From Rhizobium sp. 11515TR (GTDB lineage: Bacteria > Pseudomonadota > Alphaproteobacteria > Rhizobiales > Rhizobiaceae): 64,000 bases of DNA. Numbering within the stretch: the first letter of the stretch is position 1; each line of letters starts with the position of its first letter. Below the pieces are notes generated by a model. The model made no database searches. It saw only the letters and a list, made by a program, of their open reading frames with translations, and had not been told where the DNA came from. The position numbers were made by a program, and so were the translations under genes. Below are positions 1 to 7,429 of this stretch, piece by piece. The stretch is taken from positions 868,001-932,000 of the forward strand of contig NZ_CP022999.1 of NCBI RefSeq assembly GCF_002277895.1. Direction: 5' to 3'.

Positions 1-692
1 CAGCAGTTCATCAGCGACGCCCGCCAGATGCGGCTATCGGCACGAAGCTCGTTGATCAGCCGGTAGCTCGAGCGCACGACATTAGTGTCGACGACGAGAT
101 CCGGCGCCTTGGAGCCCGTCGACGGGATCATGCGGGCGGCAAACCAGCAGAGGATGGAAAGCCCCATCATCATCGGGCCGAAGATCCAGACGTTCTCGCC
201 CTCGCGGAAAGCGACCGCCGCAACCATGGTGCCGGTCAAGATGGCGATAAAGGTGCCGCCCTCGATCCAGGCATTGGCCTTGGGCAGATCACGATTTTCC
301 AGGTGGTCCGGCAGGATGCCGTATTTGATCGGGCCGAACAGCGAGGAAATGACGCCGAATCCGAAGAGGGCAAGCATTAGAATCCAGATCGAGGAGAAGG
401 CGATGCCGACAACGGAGATCGCCGCCACCAGGAGTTCGCAGCGCTTCAAAAGTTCGGCCATCTTGGCCTTGTCGTATTTGTCAGCAAGCTCGCCGGCAAT
501 CGCCGACAGGAGCAGGAACGGCGCGATGAAGATGCCGCCGGCAAGTGTGACCAGCGCCGCACCTTCGGTCGCCATCTGCGCGAGAATGACGAAAACCAGA
601 GTCTGCTTTAAGAAATTGTCGTTGAATGCAGTCAGGAATTGCGTCCAGAACAGCGGCGCGAACTTCCTCGATCTCATCAGGTGCGTTTGCAT
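1..692 (-). CDS. MFS/LplT-like N-terminal part of an acyl-ACP--phospholipid acyltransferase (Aas-like), partial
   Basis: The gene runs off the left edge; about 230 codons from the N-terminus are present. The translation opens MQTHLMRSRKFAPLFWTQFL and continues with an FNDNFLKQ segment and several hydrophobic helices. This is the signature of LplT-type major facilitator proteins, which flip lysophospholipids inward. In many alphaproteobacteria this domain is fused to a PlsC acyltransferase and an AMP-binding acyl-ACP synthetase (the Aas protein, over 1,100 residues), but only the carrier part is visible here. The ATG at 692 is preceded by a GAGGG ribosome site. The gene faces away from a 16-bp inverted repeat at 718-771 and follows the pspA-like pair on the same strand. 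The membrane carrier assignment is firm; the fusion is inferred. Confidence 0.8.
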   Translation of the reverse strand, partial: MQTHLMRSRKFAPLFWTQFLTAFNDNFLKQTLVFVILAQMATEGAALVTLAGGIFIAPFLLLSAIAGELADKYDKAKMAELLKRCELLVAAISVVGIAFSSIWILMLALFGFGVISSLFGPIKYGILPDHLENRDLPKANAWIEGGTFIAILTGTMVAAVAFREGENVWIFGPMMMGLSILCWFAARMIPSTGSKAPDLVVDTNVVRSSYRLINELRADSRIWRASLMNC

Positions 693-717
693 GGCGTATC
701 CCTCATTCGGCCAACAG

Positions 718-771
718 GACGCCATAGAGTTGTTACGCAAAGGTTGAGCGCGGATACAACTCTATGGCGTC
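718..771. repeat. 16-bp perfect inverted repeat with 22-base spacer
   Basis: The arm GACGCCATAGAGTTGT (718-733) is matched exactly by its reverse complement at 756-771. The repeat sits between the end of the YiaA-like gene (783) and the start of the Aas-like gene (692). No T-run follows on either strand, so it is a poor intrinsic terminator. It could be a paired operator site or a transcript hairpin in the leader of the Aas-like gene. Confidence 0.75.
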
Positions 772-782
772 GTTAATAAAGG

Positions 783-1064
783 TTAGTCCTGACCGTCACG
801 ATTGAACTTAACCAGAAGCTTTTCCGTACGGGCATCTTCTACCTTGCGGATCAGTTTGTCAGCCTCGCTATTGTCTCGGATCGTCTTGGTGACGTTGACC
901 GCCGTCTGCACCAGCATCAGGATGCCCATGGCGAGATAGCCTTTGCCCCAGAGATCGATCGGCATCATGTAAAGGCCGATGAGGAGCATGAAAGCCGCGG
1001 CGGCAAAAGAAATGTAGGAGAAGCTGACCCAAGCCTGGGAATGTTTCTGAAAGCTGTCGTTCAT
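783..1064 (-). CDS. YiaA/YiaB-like two-helix inner membrane protein
   Basis: This 93-residue protein has two hydrophobic segments (roughly residues 15-34 and 40-58), a short cytoplasmic turn, and a charged C-terminal tail. The pattern and the SFAAAAFMLLIGLYMMPIDLW stretch fit the YiaA/B two-helix domain family, whose function is not established. It lies 44 bases downstream of the pspA-like gene on the same strand, so the two are probably co-transcribed. A YiaA-type membrane partner beside PspA suggests a role in envelope maintenance. That role is inferred from context only. Confidence 0.75.
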   Translation of the reverse strand: MNDSFQKHSQAWVSFSYISFAAAAFMLLIGLYMMPIDLWGKGYLAMGILMLVQTAVNVTKTIRDNSEADKLIRKVEDARTEKLLVKFNRDGQD

Positions 1065-1108
1065 AATCGTATCCTCTCAACTATCTAATGTTTTGATGGG
1101 TTTGTTTT

Positions 1109-1798
1109 TCAGGCTGCTGAATTCAGGCGTTGGCGCAGGCGGGCCAGCACGTCGTCGGCGGAAGGGCCGCGCGGTGCGCCGCAGCCGGCATTGGCGAGTT
1201 TTTCGATGATATGTGCCTGCCGGCTCGCAGCATCCATTTCCTTCATGGCAGAGGCCGCAATCTCGCAGCGGCTCTGGTAGGCTTGAAGACGGGCGAGCGT
1301 TTCCTCGGCGTCGTCGAGCGTCGCAAGGCCGGAATTGTCGTCGCAGGCGGCATTGAGCTTCTGCGTCTGCTCCGTGGCGCGCGCCAGACGTTCGCCGCGC
1401 TGCAGTTCCTGCAGCCGCGCTTCCGCTGTGCGAACGGTCGCCTTGAGTTTGCCGATCGTCTGAGTGAATTGCGCCTGGGCCTTCTCGGAAGCATCCCGCT
1501 CGGCTTCGAGCTGGGCGATCGCCTCAGCCGCCTCCCGCGCAAGGTCGTCGCCTCCCTTCTGCAGGGCGGCAACGGCGCGCGTTTCCAGATCCGCAATACG
1601 GCCGATGATCGCCGCGTGCCGGTTCTTTTCCTGCTCATTCTGCGCGATGGCAATCGCCACGGCCCGCCGTGCCGACTGAATGGCATTGGCCGCCTCACGG
1701 ATCTGTTGTGCAAGCAAGGGCACCGCATTGCGATCGATAAACGCCTGCTCCGCATCATAGGCCCGACCGCGAATGAGCGTCAGAATTGAATTGAACAT
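1109..1798 (-). CDS. pspA: PspA/IM30 family membrane-stress protein
   Basis: The 229-residue protein starts MFNSILTLIRGRAYDAEQAF, an amphipathic N-terminus typical of PspA/IM30, and is otherwise almost entirely helical coiled coil rich in Ala, Glu, Gln and Arg. Length and composition fit the family (about 220-230 residues). PspA proteins are ESCRT-III-like scaffolds that bind the inner membrane from the cytoplasm and stabilise it under stress. No pspF, pspB or pspC gene is present nearby. Instead a TetR regulator is divergent and three TGAAC-N3-GTTCA sites lie between them, so control differs from the enterobacterial sigma-54 system. The YiaA-like gene follows. Confidence 0.85.
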   Translation of the reverse strand: MFNSILTLIRGRAYDAEQAFIDRNAVPLLAQQIREAANAIQSARRAVAIAIAQNEQEKNRHAAIIGRIADLETRAVAALQKGGDDLAREAAEAIAQLEAERDASEKAQAQFTQTIGKLKATVRTAEARLQELQRGERLARATEQTQKLNAACDDNSGLATLDDAEETLARLQAYQSRCEIAASAMKEMDAASRQAHIIEKLANAGCGAPRGPSADDVLARLRQRLNSAA

Positions 1799-1815
1799 TT
1801 GTCGTCTCCCGTTTA

Positions 1816-1887
1816 TGAACGATGTTCACGAAACGATGTATGTCAGAATCATGAACGTTGTTCAAGAATAATTTTGAACAACGTTCA
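1816..1887. promoter_or_regulatory. Three TGAAC-N3-GTTCA operators between pspA and tetR
   Basis: Copies of TGAAC-N3-GTTCA occur at 1816-1828, 1852-1864 and 1875-1887. The last two form a larger perfect inverted repeat, 14-base arms at 1852-1865 and 1874-1887 separated by 8 bases. They fill the space between the pspA start (1798) and the tetR start (1910). Regularly placed short palindromes in a divergent promoter are the usual layout of TetR-family operators, so autoregulation and repression of pspA are the likely roles. Confidence 0.75.
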
Positions 1888-1909
1888 AGAAATCGAATTG
1901 GAATAGCTG

Positions 1910-2518
1910 ATGGCGAGAAAAACCCTGGAAAAGCGCGAGGATCTGAAGCAGCGGCTGATCGAGGCGGCGCGCAATCGCATCGCTGCAGACGGGCTTTCCA
2001 ACCTGAGGGCGCGCGATGTCACCCAGGATGTCGGCTGCGCACTTGGTGGCCTCTATACGGTCTTTGCCGATCTCGACGATCTCGTCATTCACGTCAATTC
2101 GGCGACGCTGAAGGCGCTTGAGGCATCGCTCGCGCTGACGGAGGTTCAGGATCACACGCCAGCTGACCGGCTGCGCAATCTGGCGCGCGGTTATCTGCGC
2201 TTTGCGGTCACTCATCGCAATCTATGGAAGGCGCTGTTCGACCATCGGCCTCCCGATGACCGCCCGAGCCCGGAATGGCATCTGGAAGAGCATATGTTCC
2301 TAATGGGCGTCATTGCCGAGCCGCTCGCAGAATTGCAGCCGAACATGTCGGAGACGGCGCGCGCCATCCGGGCGAGAACGCTTTTCGGCGCCGTGCATGG
2401 CGTCGTCAGCATCAGCCTCGAAGGGCGTTTCGTCGGCTTGCCGATCGAAAGCCTGGAACAGGAGCTCGACGATTTCATCCTGACGGTCGCAGCAGGATCT
2501 GCGGCGAGGCAAGGCTAA
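1910..2518 (+). CDS. TetR/AcrR family transcriptional regulator
   Basis: The 202-residue protein has an N-terminal helix-turn-helix (about residues 12-55: LIEAARNRIAADG, then LRARDVTQDVGCALGGLYTVF) followed by a helical ligand/dimerisation domain. That is standard TetR architecture and length; the C-terminal half resembles WHG-type TetR domains. It is transcribed away from pspA and the three operators lie in between, so it probably represses pspA-yiaA and itself. Its inducer cannot be read from sequence. The start ATG at 1910 is the first in frame. Confidence 0.9.
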   Translation: MARKTLEKREDLKQRLIEAARNRIAADGLSNLRARDVTQDVGCALGGLYTVFADLDDLVIHVNSATLKALEASLALTEVQDHTPADRLRNLARGYLRFAVTHRNLWKALFDHRPPDDRPSPEWHLEEHMFLMGVIAEPLAELQPNMSETARAIRARTLFGAVHGVVSISLEGRFVGLPIESLEQELDDFILTVAAGSAARQG

Positions 2519-2664
2519 CACCCGTTGTAAGGGAAACGCGCTCCGTCGTATGGTGCCGTTCAGACCGCCGCCTCAACGAACGGTTTCCTAACTGCCTCGA
2601 TATCCCGTCGACTCCTTATATCAGCTTGGAACTTCATTAAGGGAGCACTCAGCCCCCCCGTCGC

Positions 2665-3549
2665 TCATAGCAACTCTACCCAAGACACGATCGCCGAGTT
2701 CACATCGTCCTTGCGGTCCTGCATGATCCAGTGCCCGGCGTTCTTCCAGACGTCGACCGTGGACTTCTCGTTCGAGAACCATCTACGCATCCGCGCCGCC
2801 TGGCTCTCGTCACGGCAGAGATGATAGAAAGGGACTGTGATGGTCTTGCAGAAGGCTTCGCTATTGCTGCCGAGACCGACCTGATCAGATCCGAAGAATA
2901 GCGGCCCGAAGGATTCTCGAACGGGATGCTCCGGTGTTCCCTGAAGTCGTCTTGCATGCCAGCGCTTGAGTGCCGGATCTGTCGAAGGGTCATAGACGCT
3001 TTCGAACAGGGCCGGACCAACCACACCAGGATTCTGGGTCTTGAGATCGTCGACGGCTTTCTTGAAGATCGGCCCGAGGCTGTCGGCAAATCCGAGAGAG
3101 CCATCGACGGACACGACCGCGTCGACAAGATCCGGCCGCTTTGCCGCAAGGCGCGCGGCGACCTGCCCACCCATGGAATGTCCTATCAATATAAATTTCT
3201 CACCCTCGAATTTCCTTTCGATCAGAGCTTCGATGTCACGAACATAGTCGCCAGGCATGTAGCTGCCGGGCGGCATGATCTCGGACCGGCCATGGCCACG
3301 CAGATCGGCGGCAACGACCCGGTAATGGCTTTCGAGGGCGGGCAATTGCCAACTCCAGTCATGGGAATCACACGTCCAGCCATGCAGCAGCATTATGTTC
3401 CGACCCTTTCCGGAAACGGTGTAGAAAAGGTTAGCGATGCGCGCCGGTGCAGCGAGGGCAGGATTGGGGCCGGCGGCAACCGCCGCCACCGTCATTCCAA
3501 GGATGGTCATCAGACCGCGCCGCGATAGGTCGAAATTGCTCTCTGCCAC
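2665..3549 (-). CDS. Alpha/beta hydrolase with twin-arginine signal
   Basis: The 294-residue protein has a Tat-like leader (SRRGLM at residues 9-14 followed by a hydrophobic stretch ending near AAP at 33-35), so it is probably exported folded. The catalytic core shows HGWTCDS (oxyanion region), the nucleophile elbow GHSMGG with Ser125, and a C-terminal NAGHWIM histidine. It belongs to the general alpha/beta hydrolase fold; the substrate cannot be inferred. The start is GTG at 3549, chosen because it keeps the twin-arginine motif and has GGAGA eight bases upstream. It is divergent from the HxlR regulator at 3698. Confidence 0.8.
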   Translation of the reverse strand: MAESNFDLSRRGLMTILGMTVAAVAAGPNPALAAPARIANLFYTVSGKGRNIMLLHGWTCDSHDWSWQLPALESHYRVVAADLRGHGRSEIMPPGSYMPGDYVRDIEALIERKFEGEKFILIGHSMGGQVAARLAAKRPDLVDAVVSVDGSLGFADSLGPIFKKAVDDLKTQNPGVVGPALFESVYDPSTDPALKRWHARRLQGTPEHPVRESFGPLFFGSDQVGLGSNSEAFCKTITVPFYHLCRDESQAARMRRWFSNEKSTVDVWKNAGHWIMQDRKDDVNSAIVSWVELL

Positions 3550-3656
3550 TGGTAGTCTCCGTTGAAATCTCTGGCATGTCCGCGAGCTACCCGCTCGGCG
3601 GCCCGGCGTTGATTGCTCGGTGACTTCTAGATATACGTTGTAAATCTACGATCAAT

Positions 3657-3676
3657 TACGCACCTTAAAGTGCGTA
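3657..3676. promoter_or_regulatory. Inverted repeat in the hydrolase/HxlR divergent promoter
   Basis: TACGCAC (3657-3663) and GTGCGTA (3670-3676) form a 7-bp inverted repeat, 21 bases before the HxlR start. A direct repeat TAGATATAC occurs at 3628-3636 and again at 3675-3683. These are candidate binding sites for the HxlR-type regulator acting on both divergent genes. Confidence 0.5.
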
Positions 3677-3697
3677 GATATACCGGAGGATATCCAG

Positions 3698-4069
3698 ATG
3701 CCCGGAAAGGTGGACAACGTCTTCTTCGCGGACTGTGCGGCGCGCTCGTTCTTCGATCAGGTCGCGAACAAATGGTCCGTCATGATACTGACCGTGCTTG
3801 AGGAAAAGCCCACCCGCTTCAATGAGTTCATGCGCAGGTTGGAAGGAATTACTCACAAGGCGCTGACCCAGGCATTGCGACGGCTTGAAAGAAACGGGCT
3901 GATTTCGCGCAGAGTGCTGGCAACCTCACCGGTCGCGGTGGAATATTCGATCACCGATCTTGGCCGGACGCTTCAGGTGCCGTTCGGCGCGGTCTACGAA
4001 TGGGCGATCAACCATCTGCGGCACATCGAAGAGGCACAGGAAAACTATGACGCCCGCGCGAATACGTAA
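3698..4069 (+). CDS. HxlR-type winged-helix transcriptional regulator
   Basis: The 123-residue protein matches the HxlR/MarR-like winged-helix family: a cysteine near the N-terminus (Cys13), the ANKWSVMILTVLEEKPTRF segment, the recognition region HKALTQALRRLERNGLI, and the wing ending in YSITDLGRTL. Such regulators often sense electrophiles or oxidants through the N-terminal cysteine, which is present here. It is divergent from the Tat-exported hydrolase and probably controls it. A GGAGG ribosome site lies upstream of the ATG. About 125 bases of unassigned sequence follow before the convergent deacetylase. Confidence 0.9.
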   Translation: MPGKVDNVFFADCAARSFFDQVANKWSVMILTVLEEKPTRFNEFMRRLEGITHKALTQALRRLERNGLISRRVLATSPVAVEYSITDLGRTLQVPFGAVYEWAINHLRHIEEAQENYDARANT

Positions 4070-4194
4070 GGCGAGCACATTCGAAAACGACGATCGCTTG
4101 TGTCCCGAGCCTTCGCCCTGCCGCGTAAACATGCGCGGTGATTTCGCGCTATATCCGAGAGATCACAGACCCGAACCTGAAGACACAGAAGTGT

Positions 4195-4974
4195 TCACGG
4201 CTTCGAGGGCGCGTAATTCCTGATGTCGCCGAAAGTGTAGCCGCGATCCCGCAGCATGCGGATCAGCGACTGCAGGTTTTCGCGGCCGTTGAACTGGTCC
4301 TGAAACATCTCGTCATGCATGAGCAGGATCATCTTGCCCCGCTGCGTGAAACGACCGTACTGGAAAAGGTGATCGATCTCGTTGACGAGATGGTCCACCG
4401 ATTGGACCGGCTTGCCGTCATCGCTATGCACCCATTCGAAATCCCAGCCGAAGAGATAGAACCCCGCTTCGGCGACGAGTTCGTAGTCCAGCCACTCACG
4501 CTCCCACTGAGCGACGTTGATGGATAGATCCTCCCTCGATACGGTCGGAAGCCGAAAGACATCCCTGCCCGGCAGCCGCGCATTGACGATCGGCGTCAGA
4601 CCGAGCACTTCATTGGCATGAAGCATATCGGCGACGACGGGCTGGGTATCGGAATAGTATCGTCTGTAGCGATTATTGGCGTGGCTGTAGCTGTGATTGC
4701 CGACGGTTACCAACGGCATGGCCTTGGCCTCCGCCAGGAGATCGCGCCCGGCGGGAATGGTTTCGACATGTTGACCGACCATGAACATGGCGGCGGGGAT
4801 ATTTTCCTGGCTTAGCACAGAAAGAATGTTCTTCGTTCCAGGCAAGGGGCCATCATCGAATGTCAGAAAAATCGTCTTGTCCGCCGCCTCAGCGGAGATA
4901 GCACAAACAGCAGCAAAGATGCCGGCGAGCAGCCATCTCAAGACCGCTTTCCATCGACAATTCAATCCGCCCAA
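4195..4974 (-). CDS. Secreted polysaccharide deacetylase (NodB-homology domain)
   Basis: The 259-residue protein has a signal peptide (hydrophobic residues 11-27, cleavage likely after AEA at 29-31) and a carbohydrate esterase 4 domain. TFDDGP at residues 38-43 supplies the catalytic base and metal-binding Asp, and His94 and His98 in GNHSYSHAN complete the metal site. It probably removes acetyl groups from a cell-wall or surface polysaccharide in the periplasm. The start is TTG at 4974, supported by GGGGAGG eight bases upstream; no in-frame ATG lies nearby. It stands alone, separated from the min operon by a terminator. Confidence 0.85.
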   Translation of the reverse strand: MGGLNCRWKAVLRWLLAGIFAAVCAISAEAADKTIFLTFDDGPLPGTKNILSVLSQENIPAAMFMVGQHVETIPAGRDLLAEAKAMPLVTVGNHSYSHANNRYRRYYSDTQPVVADMLHANEVLGLTPIVNARLPGRDVFRLPTVSREDLSINVAQWEREWLDYELVAEAGFYLFGWDFEWVHSDDGKPVQSVDHLVNEIDHLFQYGRFTQRGKMILLMHDEMFQDQFNGRENLQSLIRMLRDRGYTFGDIRNYAPSKP

Positions 4975-5050
4975 GCCAGCCGCCTCCCCGTATCATCGCC
5001 GCAAACTGGCATATCGCATGGAACAAGAAAAGCGCCGCAAGCACGACAAA

Positions 5051-5095
5051 AGCAAAGGGCGCTCTACCCATTTCTGGGGAGCGCCCTTGCTTTTT
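5051..5095. terminator. Bidirectional intrinsic terminator between min operon and deacetylase
   Basis: A 13-bp stem with one bulged A (5051-5064 with 5079-5091) is followed by TTTTT on the plus strand and by TTTT on the minus strand. The loop can itself pair CCCA with TGGG. It sits about 190 bases downstream of minE and 77 bases before the deacetylase start, so it should stop min transcripts from entering that gene. Confidence 0.8.
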
Positions 5096-5219
5096 AACCC
5101 GGACAGCGAACGCCGGCTCGACACAGAAATGTCAGCACGGCAGGCCATCGATACAGGTGATGGCTCGCAGATAATCGCGAATCGCATCCTTTGCAAGAGC
5201 CGGCTGCGAAAATTTTAGC

Positions 5220-5254
5220 AATTCTGTCACATGAGAGTTCCATGTGACAGAATT
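5220..5254. repeat. 35-base perfect inverted repeat downstream of minE
   Basis: AATTCTGTCACATG (5220-5233) is exactly inverted at 5241-5254 with a 7-base loop. It begins 28 bases after the minE stop on the minus strand. The T-rich sequence after the stem on that strand is interrupted, so it is either a weak first terminator, an mRNA-stabilising 3' hairpin, or a protein site. The 14-bp perfect stem is longer than most terminators. Confidence 0.75.
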
Positions 5255-5282
5255 CGCACATTTGACAGGCTTTGGCCGCTCG

Positions 5283-5543
5283 TCAAGCGGCCTGCAAGGC
5301 CGCGTCACGCGGGATCTCGACATCGATCTCCAGCATCGAGACGTCCTTGTCGCGATCCATCTTCACCTGCACCTTGTCGCGATCGACCTGCACATGCTTG
5401 GCGATGACGGCGAGGATTTCCTCTCTCAGCACGGATACGAGATCAGAGCCTATCGAGGCGCGCTCATGGGCAAGGAGGATCTGCAGGCGCTCGCGCGCCA
5501 TCGGTGCAGATCTCTGCTTGCGGAACAATCCGAAAATGCTCAT
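5283..5543 (-). CDS. minE: Cell division topological specificity factor MinE
   Basis: The 86-residue protein has the family layout: MSIFGLFRKQRSAPMARERL (membrane-targeting and anti-MinCD segment), the LLAHERAS contact region, then the topological domain with VLREEILAVIAKHV and a final antiparallel strand (VSMLEIDVEIP). MinE stimulates the MinD ATPase and drives MinCD away from midcell, so that the division septum forms centrally. The start overlaps the end of minD by four bases (ATGA), indicating translational coupling. It is the last gene of the minCDE operon. Confidence 0.97.
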   Translation of the reverse strand: MSIFGLFRKQRSAPMARERLQILLAHERASIGSDLVSVLREEILAVIAKHVQVDRDKVQVKMDRDKDVSMLEIDVEIPRDAALQAA

Positions 5544-6355
5544 GCGGCCCTCCTTGCGAAGATCTTGCCGAAGATACCCCGCTTTTCGCCGGGGATGGTG
5601 ATCGGCACCTGCTCGCCGGCAAGACGGCGTGCGGCGTCGAAATAGGCAAGCGACGGCGCGCAGCGCGCATCGGCAAGTGTCACCGGCGAGCCGAGGTTGG
5701 AGGCGCGCAGGACATCAGTGCTTTCCGGGATGATGCCGAGCAACGGGATGGAGAGGATCTCCAACACGTCGTCGACCTTCAGCATGTCGCCGCGTTCGGC
5801 GCGGCCAGCATCAAAGCGGGTCAGCAGCAGGTGCTTTTCCATGCGCTCGCCGCGCTCCGCCTTCAGCGTCTTGGAGTCCAGCAGGCCGATGATCCGGTCG
5901 GAATCGCGCACCGAGGAGACTTCCGGGTTGGTGACGACGACCGCGACGTCGGCATGACGCATGGCAAGGGTGGCGCCGCGCTCGATACCGGCCGGGCTGT
6001 CGCAGATGACCCAGTCGAAATAGTTCTTGAGCTCGTTGATGACGCGCTCGACACCCTCGGGCGTCAGATTGTCCTTGTCGCGGGTCTGCGAAGCCGGCAG
6101 GAGGAAGAGCGTCTCCAGCCGCTTGTCGCGGATCAGAGCCTGCGGCAGCTTGGCATCGCCGTGAATGACATTGACGAGGTCATAAACAACGCGACGTTCC
6201 GCGCCCATGACCAGATCGAGATTACGCAGGCCGACGTCGAAATCGACCACGACGACCTTTTCGTTTCTCTGTGCCAGAGCCGCCCCCAATGCGGCCGTCG
6301 AAGTCGTCTTTCCAACTCCGCCCTTGCCTGATGTGACGACGATTACCTTGCCCAT
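5540..6355 (-). CDS. minD: Septum site-determining ATPase MinD
   Basis: The 271-residue protein starts MGKVIVVTSGKGGVGKTT; the deviant Walker A motif occupies residues 9-18. The switch segment ICDSPAGIERGA and the C-terminal amphipathic helix IFGKIFARRAA (membrane anchor) are both present, and the length equals the family norm. MinD binds the membrane as an ATP dimer, recruits MinC and is released by MinE. The ATG at 6355 has an AGGAG site; a reading upstream by 24 codons is open but is not homologous. It lies 29 bases after minC and overlaps minE by four bases. Confidence 0.98.
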   Translation of the reverse strand: MGKVIVVTSGKGGVGKTTSTAALGAALAQRNEKVVVVDFDVGLRNLDLVMGAERRVVYDLVNVIHGDAKLPQALIRDKRLETLFLLPASQTRDKDNLTPEGVERVINELKNYFDWVICDSPAGIERGATLAMRHADVAVVVTNPEVSSVRDSDRIIGLLDSKTLKAERGERMEKHLLLTRFDAGRAERGDMLKVDDVLEILSIPLLGIIPESTDVLRASNLGSPVTLADARCAPSLAYFDAARRLAGEQVPITIPGEKRGIFGKIFARRAA

Positions 6356-6384
6356 CTTGCTCTCCTGTTTTGGCCGGCTTCGGC

Positions 6385-7116
6385 TCAGATTAGTTTTTCG
6401 GCCATGATCGTTTCGCCATCCAGCCATAGCTGAACGGCTTGCCCCTTAAGGCCGGGTGATATGTCTTCCGCCATTTTGTAGATGCCATCGATCGCCAGCA
6501 GTTCGGCCTCGAGCTTACGGCAAAAGATTCGCGCCGAGGCATTGCCGATCGAGCCCGCCATGGCGCGGCCGCGCAGGGCGCCGTAGATATGGACCGATCC
6601 ACCCGCGATGACTTCCGCGCCCGACGCCACCGAACCGATGACGGTGACGTCACCTTCGGGAAAGATCACCGACTGGCCGGATCGCACCGGCTCGCAGATG
6701 ATCAGGGATTGCGTAACTGCACGAACTTCCGGAGGCGGCGCCTTGGGTTCACTGTTGCGGCGCTCCACGACCGGCTCGGCCTCGGAGACTTCGAAATCGG
6801 CAGCCGGACGCCCGCCCTTCAGGATCGGCGGCATGCCAGGCCCGGCGATCGACGGACGACCGCCCTCGATGCCCATAATGCTGACATTGCGAGCCGAAAG
6901 CTCAGCAATCAGCTCCTTGAGCTGCGCCTTGTCGATCGGCAGGTCGGTGATGTCGAGGACGACCGGCCGTCCCAAAAAGAAGCCGGCCGAACGGGCTGCG
7001 AGGTCGTCAAGTCTGATCAACCACTGGTCCAGCGGAAGATCCGGCGAAAGCATGACCGCAAGAAAGGAGCGGCCCTTGATACGGATCGAACGAGCGTCTG
7101 TTAGCACTTTGGTCAT
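6385..7116 (-). CDS. minC: Septum formation inhibitor MinC
   Basis: The 243-residue protein has the two-domain MinC structure: an N-terminal FtsZ-inhibiting domain (residues 1-100, with RGRSFLAVML near the start), a Pro-rich linker (about 100-130), and a C-terminal beta-helix domain (GDVTVIGSVASGAEVIAGGS, then IYGALRGRAMAG) that dimerises and binds MinD. It blocks Z-ring formation away from midcell. It is the first gene of minCDE. The 52 bases upstream are AT-rich and probably hold the promoter. In related bacteria minCDE often lies on a secondary replicon rather than the main chromosome. Confidence 0.97.
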   Translation of the reverse strand: MTKVLTDARSIRIKGRSFLAVMLSPDLPLDQWLIRLDDLAARSAGFFLGRPVVLDITDLPIDKAQLKELIAELSARNVSIMGIEGGRPSIAGPGMPPILKGGRPAADFEVSEAEPVVERRNSEPKAPPPEVRAVTQSLIICEPVRSGQSVIFPEGDVTVIGSVASGAEVIAGGSVHIYGALRGRAMAGSIGNASARIFCRKLEAELLAIDGIYKMAEDISPGLKGQAVQLWLDGETIMAEKLI

Positions 7117-7168
7117 CTATGTGAATAAATCGTTGATCTTGTGTACCGTTGATATGGTTAACAAATGG

Positions 7169-7312
7169 TTAATACGGGGCTCCATTGGAGCCCGAACCGC
7201 CCCATAAAACGGCGATGCTCGCAAGCGCCGAAGGCTCGTTGGAGCTGGGGTCGTAGACGCATGGAGCGGCGAAAATCGCAGCTCCTGCAAGGAGAAGAAT
7301 GATGGGACGCAT
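7169..7312 (-). CDS. Small putative secreted or membrane peptide (47 aa)
   Basis: The reading frame encodes 47 residues: a hydrophobic N-terminus MRPIILLLAGAAIFAAPCVY with signal-peptide character, then a small polar Ser/Gly/Asn tail ending SGSNGAPY. A strong ribosome site (GGAGG, 5 bases upstream of the ATG at 7312) supports translation from this ATG rather than from the open frame further upstream. A cysteine at residue 18 could make it a lipoprotein, but the lipobox is poor. It lies 52 bases upstream of minC on the same strand. I do not recognise the family. Confidence 0.5.
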   Translation of the reverse strand: MRPIILLLAGAAIFAAPCVYDPSSNEPSALASIAVLWGGSGSNGAPY

Positions 7313-7379
7313 ATGATCCTCCAGGTGCAAAGCAGTGACTGCCTTGCTTGATGTCCAACGGGAAAAAATTAACGATTCG

Positions 7380-7407
7380 GCGCGCCGCACCTTCCGGAGC
7401 GGCGCGC
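7380..7407 (-). terminator. Hairpin terminator candidate after ohr
   Basis: GCGCGCCGC (7380-7388) pairs perfectly with 7399-7407 around a 10-base loop. On the minus strand a T6 run follows about ten bases later. It lies 23 bases beyond the ohr stop codon and before the small peptide gene. Confidence 0.5.
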
Positions 7408-7429
7408 AATATCGATGCGCTGCTGATTC

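Noticed and set aside
85..747. Plus-strand open frame of 220 codons at the left edge
   Set aside because: It is antisense to the Aas/LplT-like membrane protein, whose translation is clearly related to known transporters.
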